Source: Ktedonobacteraceae bacterium (GTDB taxonomy: Bacteria > Chloroflexota > Ktedonobacteria > Ktedonobacterales > Ktedonobacteraceae). From it: 18,892 bases of DNA. The translations under genes were made by a program, and so were the position numbers. Under the pieces are notes generated by a model. That model had not been told where the DNA came from. It did not search any database and saw only the letters and a list, made by a program, of their open reading frames with translations. Positions 13,982 through 18,892 of the stretch are shown here, piece by piece (the first letter of the stretch is position 1; each line of letters opens with the position of its first letter). Location: contig JADBKA010000085.1 in NCBI GenBank assembly GCA_014896635.1, positions 1-18,892 of the forward strand. The letters are read 5' to 3'.

Positions 13982-14200
13982 AACGCTACCATCATTACGA
14001 TGGGCTGTACATACGAAATCATCACTGATGTCCGCCCATTAAAACCTCTACCTGTAAGCCCTCCGAGGCTCGCCCTTCCAGGGAGTGCAAGCAGTGTTGC
14101 AGAGCGAAAGAACAAGCGCTCCCCTGGACTCCTGGAACGGAAATCTGCCAGGTCTTGTGATTCTGCATTAGCCATTTTTGTTTAGCAGGTACCTGTTCTC
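13982..14200. other. Intergenic region after the HxlR gene, no gene recognised
   Basis: Part of a 393-bp gap. Short frames exist on both strands across 13978-14185 but have no supporting ribosome site or recognised homology. A long imperfect inverted repeat, TTCCAGGGAG (14076-14085) with CTCCCCTGGA (14119-14128, one bulged base), spans the middle. It may act at the 3' end of the HxlR transcript. Confidence 0.35.
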
Positions 14201-14230
14201 TTGACCCTGTTCAGATTCTCATGCTACTAT
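14201..14230 (+). promoter_or_regulatory. Promoter of the multicopper oxidase gene
   Basis: TTGACC (14201-14206) and TACTAT (14225-14230) are separated by 18 nt, with TGC directly before the -10. Transcription from about 14237 gives a leader of nearly 140 nt before the GTG at 14375. No copper-box operator was recognised. Confidence 0.5.
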
Positions 14231-14374
14231 CCGTCCTGAGCGAATCTTAAAACAAGATTAAAAATCCGCTCTTCCCAGTCGGATATGGACTCCTCAAATA
14301 GGCACATCTGCATATTTGACATATCCGGCTGCTCTCATCAGTCAGTTAGCTTATGAAAGAGGAAAGGACACCTG

Positions 14375-15499
14375 GTGAATCGCAAGAAAAGAAAACTCAT
14401 GCTCGGCTCATCGCTGCTGCTTGTCTCTCTGCTCGCCACAGGCATCATCAGCGCATGTACCACCGGCTCCGACAATCCACTGTCAACCTCTGGACTCTCC
14501 CTGGGACAATCCGCCACAGGCACACCTCCTCCTGGCAAAACGCGCAATTTCACACTGTACGTGCGCGACGCTCTGATAAAGATGCCCGATGGCACTCAGA
14601 TTTACATGTACGGCTTCACCGATGATCCAAAGGGGCGAGCAAAAATTCCAGGGCCAAAACTGGAGATGGATGAAGGCGATTCGGTCACCATCACACTTGT
14701 GGATGACAAAGATCCGACAAAAACCCGCTATAACGAGGAAGGCGACGGGCATACGATCCACCTGCACGGCCTGGACCTGGAAAGCAAATACGACGGCGAC
14801 CCCATGACACAGCCCGGCGGACCTGTCAAGCAGGGCCAGAGCTACGTCTATCGCTTCGTCGCCAGATACGCCGGTACGTACTGGTATCACTGCCATGTAG
14901 AAGCGCCAGAACATATCCAGATGGGTATGTATGGTCCCCTGATTATTCATCCCAGAGGAGAATCGACCAAGGCATATCATAATACCCCGCCATACGATAA
15001 AGAATATACTTTCGTTCTGAGCGATATAGACAGTAAAGCGCACCAGGGAGTGTATAATGCTCTGAATAAGAACGGCGAAGAGGTAAAGTGGACCGACTAT
15101 CACCCCAACTACTTCCTGATCAACGGGAAAGCCTGGCCTGACACTATGATGGACCCGAACACGAGCATCAACGCTACCGTCGGACAAAAAGTGTTGGTGC
15201 GGCTTATTAACACCGGTGATGTCGTCCACATGATTCATACACATGGCTACCATTTCCTGGTACTGGGGACCGATGGCCGCAAACTAGATATGCCCTACTA
15301 CAAGGATACGCTTGCCGTTGGTCCTGCCGAGCGGTACGAGATCCTGCTCGACCTGAACCTGGTAGGCCGTTATATGTTCCACGATCATGTGGAAGGCGCG
15401 ATCACCAACGACGGCGGCTTCCCAGGCGGCATGATCACCATGATCAACGTCAACAACCCCGACGGCTCCAATCCTGTTCCCATGCCCAAAATGGAATGA
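14375..15499 (+). CDS. Two-domain multicopper oxidase, lipoprotein
   Basis: A 374-aa secreted copper enzyme. The N-terminus has basic residues, a hydrophobic stretch and a lipobox ending ISAC, so Cys28 is the likely lipidated residue and the protein is anchored outside the cell membrane. Two cupredoxin domains follow. Domain 1 has HTIHLHG (126-132) and WYHCHVEAPEHIQMGMYG (170-187), with Cys173, His180 and a Met (183 or 185) forming a blue type 1 copper site. Domain 2 has HMIHTHGYH (285-293) and FHDH (335-338), where Asp337 replaces the Cys, so it keeps only trinuclear-site His ligands. Type 1 copper in domain 1 only fits the 'type C' two-domain oxidases. Start: GTG with AGAGGAAAGG about 7 nt upstream. 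Substrate unknown (phenols or metal ions are typical). It ends in tandem stops TGA TAG. Confidence 0.88.
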   Translation: MNRKKRKLMLGSSLLLVSLLATGIISACTTGSDNPLSTSGLSLGQSATGTPPPGKTRNFTLYVRDALIKMPDGTQIYMYGFTDDPKGRAKIPGPKLEMDEGDSVTITLVDDKDPTKTRYNEEGDGHTIHLHGLDLESKYDGDPMTQPGGPVKQGQSYVYRFVARYAGTYWYHCHVEAPEHIQMGMYGPLIIHPRGESTKAYHNTPPYDKEYTFVLSDIDSKAHQGVYNALNKNGEEVKWTDYHPNYFLINGKAWPDTMMDPNTSINATVGQKVLVRLINTGDVVHMIHTHGYHFLVLGTDGRKLDMPYYKDTLAVGPAERYEILLDLNLVGRYMFHDHVEGAITNDGGFPGGMITMINVNNPDGSNPVPMPKME

Positions 15500-15552
15500 T
15501 AGCTGGCGAGCCTGAGCCTGTGTGATCTCCCAAACTCTCTCTCACATTTTTG

Positions 15553-15561
15553 TGCTATACT
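15553..15561 (+). promoter_or_regulatory. Extended -10 promoter of the serine operon
   Basis: TGCTATACT is an extended -10 box (TATACT 15556-15561) with no clear -35. Transcription from about 15568 gives a leader of about 175 nt before the aminotransferase start codon. Confidence 0.55.
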
Positions 15562-15585
15562 TTAGTTGTAGCGCCTGAACATTCA

Positions 15586-15615
15586 GCGGCGGATAACACG
15601 GTCGTTATCCGCCGC
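15586..15615 (+). promoter_or_regulatory. Perfect 12-bp hairpin in the serine-operon leader
   Basis: GCGGCGGATAAC (15586-15597) pairs perfectly with GTTATCCGCCGC (15604-15615) around a 6-nt loop. It is near the 5' end of the predicted transcript. No T-tract follows, so it is not a simple terminator. A second hairpin, AACGGC/GCCGTT (15703-15720), lies just before the ribosome site. mRNA stability or attenuation control is inferred. Confidence 0.5.
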
Positions 15616-15620
15616 CTGTC

Positions 15621-15731
15621 ATGCACCGCCGCGTCACTTATCCGCTCTCCTCTACCGTTCCATCACCGGTTGAGAGCAACGTCTATGCGCCCTACCGCCT
15701 GAAACGGCCAGAACGCCGTTATACATGTTAG
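15621..15731 (+). CDS. Possible upstream leader peptide, 36 aa
   Basis: An ATG five bases after the 12-bp hairpin opens a 36-codon frame whose TAG (15729-15731) overlaps the GGAGAG ribosome site of the aminotransferase gene. Four Ser codons (TCC, TCT, TCA, AGC) fall within residues 10-19. There is no Shine-Dalgarno sequence before it, though the hairpin occupies that place. It resembles the layout of a translational attenuator for a serine operon, but may be chance. Confidence 0.2.
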   Translation: MHRRVTYPLSSTVPSPVESNVYAPYRLKRPERRYTC

Positions 15732-15743
15732 GAGAGATTCGTT

Positions 15744-16904
15744 ATGACAATAGAAGAACATAAAACAATTCCTGTTCCTCATGTTGAGGAACGTACTCCC
15801 ATTCCCACGCAGAACCTGCGTGTCCCCGGTCCCACGCCCCTGCCGCCAGAAGTGATGGCGGCCCAGGCGGCGCCAATGATTAATCATCGCGGACCCGAAT
15901 TCTCTGCAATGGCAAAGCGCGTGACCTTGCGTCTGCAATATTTTTTCCAGACGGAAGCGCTCGTTTTGACCTATCCGTCAGCCGGTACCGGCGGCCAGGA
16001 ATGCGCCATCGTGAACCTTTTCTCTCCCGGTGATCACGTCGTCTCCATCACTATCGGCAACTTTGGTGATCGCATGGCGAAGATCGCCAGCAGCTATGGC
16101 CTGGAAGTGACGCGGCTAGAGTTCCCCTGGGGCCAGGCTGCCAGACCGGAAATTGTCGATGAGCGCCTGCAAGGGCTTGCGCCATATCGCGGCGTGCTCC
16201 TCACGCACAACGAGACGTCCACCGGCGTCACCAATGACATCCAGGCACTGGCACAGGTCATTCGCCGCCACAATCCAGAGGCTCTGATCGTTGTCGATGC
16301 CGTCAGCTCACTGAGCAGCATTCCCCTGGATATGGACGCCTGGGGACTGGACGTGGTGTTCAGCGGCTCACAGAAGGGCTGGATGTCTCCGCCGGGCATT
16401 ATGATGATCGCCGCCAGCGAGCGCGCCTGGGAAGCCAACAAGAGCGCGAAGTTACCACGCTTCTACTTCGACTGGGAAAAAACGCGCAAACAACTGGTCA
16501 CGCGCTGGCAGCATCCCACCACACCTGCTGTCTCCGTGTTCTATGCCCTTGACGTGGCACTGGAACTGATGCTAAAAGAGGGACGCGAGGCCATTTTCGA
16601 GCGACATGCCAGAGCCGGCGAATATGTACGCGGTCGCGCAAAAGCGATGGGATTGGATCTCTTCGCCGATCCCGCCTATGCCTCAAATACGGTGACAGCC
16701 CTTAAAGTTCCAGAGGGTATCGACATCAAAGCTGTTCTCAAGCGACTGCGCGAGGAAGATAAAGTCGTGTTTGCTGGTGGACAGGCTCACTACGAAGGGA
16801 AAATTTTCCGCATCGGCCATCTCGGCTACTTCACAATGACCGACCTGGAACAAGCGATGGATGCCCTGGAAAAACAATTGCGCGTAAGCGGATTCCGGGG
16901 ATAA
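15744..16904 (+). CDS. Class V aminotransferase, probable serine pathway
   Basis: A 386-aa PLP-dependent aminotransferase of fold type I, class V, in the alanine/serine-glyoxylate aminotransferase group. Signatures: LRVPGPTPLPPEV (25-37) at the N-terminus, THNETSTG (154-161), cofactor-binding Asp185 in VVDAVSS, and Lys211 in SGSQKGWMSPPG, which forms the Schiff base with PLP. GGQAHYEGKIFRIGHLGY near the C-terminus contains the substrate-binding Arg. GGAGAG lies about 8 nt before the ATG. serA follows after 62 bp, so the enzyme probably supplies the phosphoserine aminotransferase step (phosphohydroxypyruvate plus glutamate to phosphoserine) in place of a canonical SerC, or makes serine from hydroxypyruvate. 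Family alone cannot separate these from glyoxylate transamination. Confidence 0.88.
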   Translation: MTIEEHKTIPVPHVEERTPIPTQNLRVPGPTPLPPEVMAAQAAPMINHRGPEFSAMAKRVTLRLQYFFQTEALVLTYPSAGTGGQECAIVNLFSPGDHVVSITIGNFGDRMAKIASSYGLEVTRLEFPWGQAARPEIVDERLQGLAPYRGVLLTHNETSTGVTNDIQALAQVIRRHNPEALIVVDAVSSLSSIPLDMDAWGLDVVFSGSQKGWMSPPGIMMIAASERAWEANKSAKLPRFYFDWEKTRKQLVTRWQHPTTPAVSVFYALDVALELMLKEGREAIFERHARAGEYVRGRAKAMGLDLFADPAYASNTVTALKVPEGIDIKAVLKRLREEDKVVFAGGQAHYEGKIFRIGHLGYFTMTDLEQAMDALEKQLRVSGFRG

Positions 16905-16966
16905 TGTAGAGGTATTAGCACAGAAATGTAGCAGTGTGGATGCGCGGAAAGAAAGGAAGTTTTTCT

Positions 16967-18697
16967 ATGGCAGAGGCAACGGTTCGCATGGGAGAGGCCA
17001 CCGATAGAACTCATCCCGTCAAGATTCTGATTACTGACAAAGTTGCCCGCGAAGGGATTGAGCTGCTGCGCACGCAGCTCCCCGACGCGCAAATTGACGA
17101 GCGGTATGGACTCAAGCCTGAGCAGCTCAGGGCCATCATCGGCGATTACAGCGCCCTCGTCGTACGCAGTGAAACAAAAGTGACCGCCGACATTCTGGAA
17201 GCGGCAGCCAATCTCAAGATTGTTGGACGGGCGGGTGTCGGCGTCGATAACATTGATACCGAAGTCGCAACGCGCCTGGGCATCATGGTCGTCAACTCGC
17301 CCACCGGCAACATCATTGCCGCAGCCGAGCACACCATCGCCATGCTGCTGGCGCTGGCGCGCCACCTTCCCGCCGCTGACAGCAGCGTAAAAAGCGGCAA
17401 GTGGGAGCGTAGCCGTTTCATGGGCATCGAGGTACGCAACAAAGTGCTCGGCATCATTGGACTGGGCAAGGTCGGTATGGCAGTTGCGCGACGGGCGCAG
17501 GGTCTGGAAATGCAGACCATTGCTTACGACCCGTTTGTCGCGCCGGAGCTTGCGCGCAAGAATGGCGTCGAGATGCTCAGCCTCGACGAAGTGCTCCAGC
17601 AGGCCGATTTTGTCACACTGCACACTTCTCTCACCAGCGGGCCGAGCGGCACACGCGGCATGATCGGTACACGCGAGTTGAGCCTGATGAAGCCGACGGC
17701 GCGCCTGATCAACTGCGCGCGTGGCGGCCTGATCGACGAAGAGGCGCTGCTGAACGCCCTCAACGAACAGCGACTGGCAGGAGCCGCACTCGATGTTTTC
17801 AGCCAGGAGCCGATCCGTGATAATGAGATTCTCCGGCAACTGGTTACCCATGAGCGCGTCATCGCCACGCCACACCTGGGCGCCTCGACGGAAGAGGCTC
17901 AGGTCAGCGTGGCGACCGATGTGGCCGAGCAGATCGTCTCGGTACTGCGCGGCGGATTCCCGCGCGCGGCCATCAACGCCCCGCTGATCCTGCCGGAGAC
18001 GCTCAAGGTGCTGCAACCCTACATGAATCTGCTGGAGAAGATGGGACGTCTCTTTACGCAACTCCAGCCGGGACCGCTGAGCAGAGTTGAACTCTCCTAC
18101 AGCGGCGAGATCGCCAGCTACGATTTGCGGCCACTACAGGCGGCGCTGATCAAAGGTCTGCTGGAGTCGGTCTCTGAAGCGCACGTCAACATGATCAATG
18201 CGCAGGTACTGGCAAAAGAATGGGGCCTGGAGATTGTCGAGCAGAAATCAACCACGCCGGAGCAGTTTGCCAACCTGGTCACATTGCGCGTGCCAAACGT
18301 CAACGGCTACCTCTCTTCGCTGGCAGGCAAACCCGGTTCAGGTGACGAGCATATCGATGTGCTGAGTGGGACGATCATGCACGGAGAGCCACGTATTGTG
18401 CGCGTTGGACGTTACTGGACCGAATTTGTACCGGAAGGCTATATCCTCTTCTGCCGCAACCTTGATCAACCTGGCATGATCGGGCGCGTCGGCACAGAAC
18501 TGGGCAAGGCGAATATCAATATCCGGCATATGGATGTCGGCCCCAGTATCCGCTCGGCCCGCCGGCACTACGATCCCGCGAGCAAACCTGACACGGCGCT
18601 GATGATCGTCTCGGTCGATGATCCGATCCCCGACGAAACGCTACATCAGATCGGCAAGGCCGGCGACATCTTCGGCGTCACCCTGGTCAAACTCTAA
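16967..18697 (+). CDS. serA: D-3-phosphoglycerate dehydrogenase
   Basis: A 576-aa cytoplasmic enzyme that oxidises 3-phosphoglycerate to 3-phosphohydroxypyruvate with NAD, the first step of serine synthesis. It is the long, type 1 form: substrate and NAD domains (about 15-330), an intervening ASB domain (about 335-480) and a C-terminal ACT domain (about 495-576) that usually gives serine feedback control. The NAD motif GLGKVG (165-170), catalytic Arg252 in NCARGG, Glu281 in SQEP and His303 in PHLGAST are present. The ACT segment starts with NLDQPGMIGRVGTELG. The ATG at 16967 is chosen over a GTG at 16934 because AAAGGA lies 10 nt upstream and the conserved protein begins after it. It probably shares a transcript with the aminotransferase gene. 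It ends in tandem stops TAA TAG. Confidence 0.95.
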   Translation: MAEATVRMGEATDRTHPVKILITDKVAREGIELLRTQLPDAQIDERYGLKPEQLRAIIGDYSALVVRSETKVTADILEAAANLKIVGRAGVGVDNIDTEVATRLGIMVVNSPTGNIIAAAEHTIAMLLALARHLPAADSSVKSGKWERSRFMGIEVRNKVLGIIGLGKVGMAVARRAQGLEMQTIAYDPFVAPELARKNGVEMLSLDEVLQQADFVTLHTSLTSGPSGTRGMIGTRELSLMKPTARLINCARGGLIDEEALLNALNEQRLAGAALDVFSQEPIRDNEILRQLVTHERVIATPHLGASTEEAQVSVATDVAEQIVSVLRGGFPRAAINAPLILPETLKVLQPYMNLLEKMGRLFTQLQPGPLSRVELSYSGEIASYDLRPLQAALIKGLLESVSEAHVNMINAQVLAKEWGLEIVEQKSTTPEQFANLVTLRVPNVNGYLSSLAGKPGSGDEHIDVLSGTIMHGEPRIVRVGRYWTEFVPEGYILFCRNLDQPGMIGRVGTELGKANINIRHMDVGPSIRSARRHYDPASKPDTALMIVSVDDPIPDETLHQIGKAGDIFGVTLVKL

Positions 18698-18709
18698 TAG
18701 CAAAGGGAA

Positions 18710-18802
18710 GGGCCAGGGGTGTCCCCTATAGGCGTTAACGTAGCAGAAAAGGGGGGTCCAGGGGGGCGCATGCCTCCCTGGCGGGGTTCGGGGGTGTCCC
18801 CC
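18710..18802. repeat. G/C-rich 3'-end repeat, copy D
   Basis: The longest copy. It has CCAGGGGTGTCCCC (18713-18726), the 29-bp core shared with copy A (18731-18759), a 10-bp hairpin CCAGGGGGGC (18758-18767) with GCCTCCCTGG (18772-18781, one G-T pair), and a final GGGGGTGTCCCCC block (18790-18802). It lies between convergent stop codons: serA and the partial gene on the minus strand. Confidence 0.65.
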
Positions 18803-18811
18803 GATACCCAA

Positions 18812-18892
18812 CTACACTTCGATCAAATCCTCCGTACGATTCTCTTTCCGCATAGGAGAGGAGCCAGCCTGAAATCTCGTGCTGAGGTAGCG
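18812..18892 (-). CDS. 3' end of an unidentified gene
   Basis: The last 26 codons and TAG of a frame that runs off the window edge. The tail is hydrophilic and rich in Arg and Glu (PMRKENRTEDLIEV at the end). Support is the open frame to the edge and its position: like the other convergent genes here, it ends just before a G/C-rich hairpin repeat. The product cannot be named. Confidence 0.4.
   Translation of the reverse strand, partial: RYLSTRFQAGSSPMRKENRTEDLIEV

Noticed and set aside
13978..14185. Short frames on both strands after the HxlR gene
   Set aside because: No ribosome site or domain; overlapping frames on opposite strands suggest chance.
14483..15253. 256-codon frame antisense to the copper oxidase
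   Set aside because: Shadow of a gene with full copper-binding motifs.
16826..18061. 411-codon open frame antisense to the aminotransferase end and serA
   Set aside because: It lies fully opposite conserved SerA coding sequence and has no recognised domain; it is a by-product of G+C-rich codon use.

Overview
The window looks like bacterial chromosome of moderate to high G+C, with mostly housekeeping and metabolic genes and wide, structured intergenic spaces. The protein set suggests a soil Chloroflexota, most likely a Ktedonobacteria-like lineage: a long SerA paired with a class V aminotransferase, a YdeI/OmdA protein, a two-domain copper oxidase lipoprotein, HxlR regulators and short coiled-coil proteins. 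This assignment is inference from family resemblance; no rRNA or tRNA is present to confirm it.

Layout. 1-120: a G/C-rich repeat. 121-1806 (-): an M20 RocB-like peptidase, divergent from a YdeI/OmdA protein (1897-2478, +). Both have an extended -10 box ending 6 nt before the ATG and are probably leaderless. 2739-3239: moaC. 3417-4112: a dienelactone hydrolase behind a structured leader. 4113-4460: a second G/C-rich repeat and a small possible recombinase remnant. 4461-4811: a coiled-coil protein with a clear terminator. 4941-6607: a GH1 beta-glucosidase bracketed by two inward-facing 127-bp repeats (119/127 identical). 6678-7463 (-): an SDR oxidoreductase. 7710-8675: a complete IS5-family element with a 3-bp TCA duplication and a transposase split at an A8 tract. 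9013-11004: acetoacetyl-CoA synthetase, convergent with an MFS efflux pump (11081-12400, -). 13265-13981: a regulator made of two fused HxlR domains. 14375-15499: the copper oxidase lipoprotein. 15744-18697: a class V aminotransferase and serA, an apparent serine-biosynthesis operon with a long hairpin-bearing leader. 18812-18892 (-): the 3' end of a further gene.

How it works together. The aminotransferase and SerA are the only clear pathway unit. The MFS pump has an inverted-repeat operator across its promoter, and the double-HxlR regulator lies on the far side of a 0.86-kb structured gap; a regulatory link is plausible but unproven. Extended -10 boxes of the form TGNTANNNT recur before at least seven genes, so the main sigma factor here appears to rely on them.

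Most unusual features: (1) the GH1 gene enclosed by a pair of three-hairpin repeats, the left copy appearing to supply its promoter and the right copy its stop codon; (2) the recently duplicated double-HxlR protein; (3) a family of G/C-rich hairpin elements found only just after stop codons.
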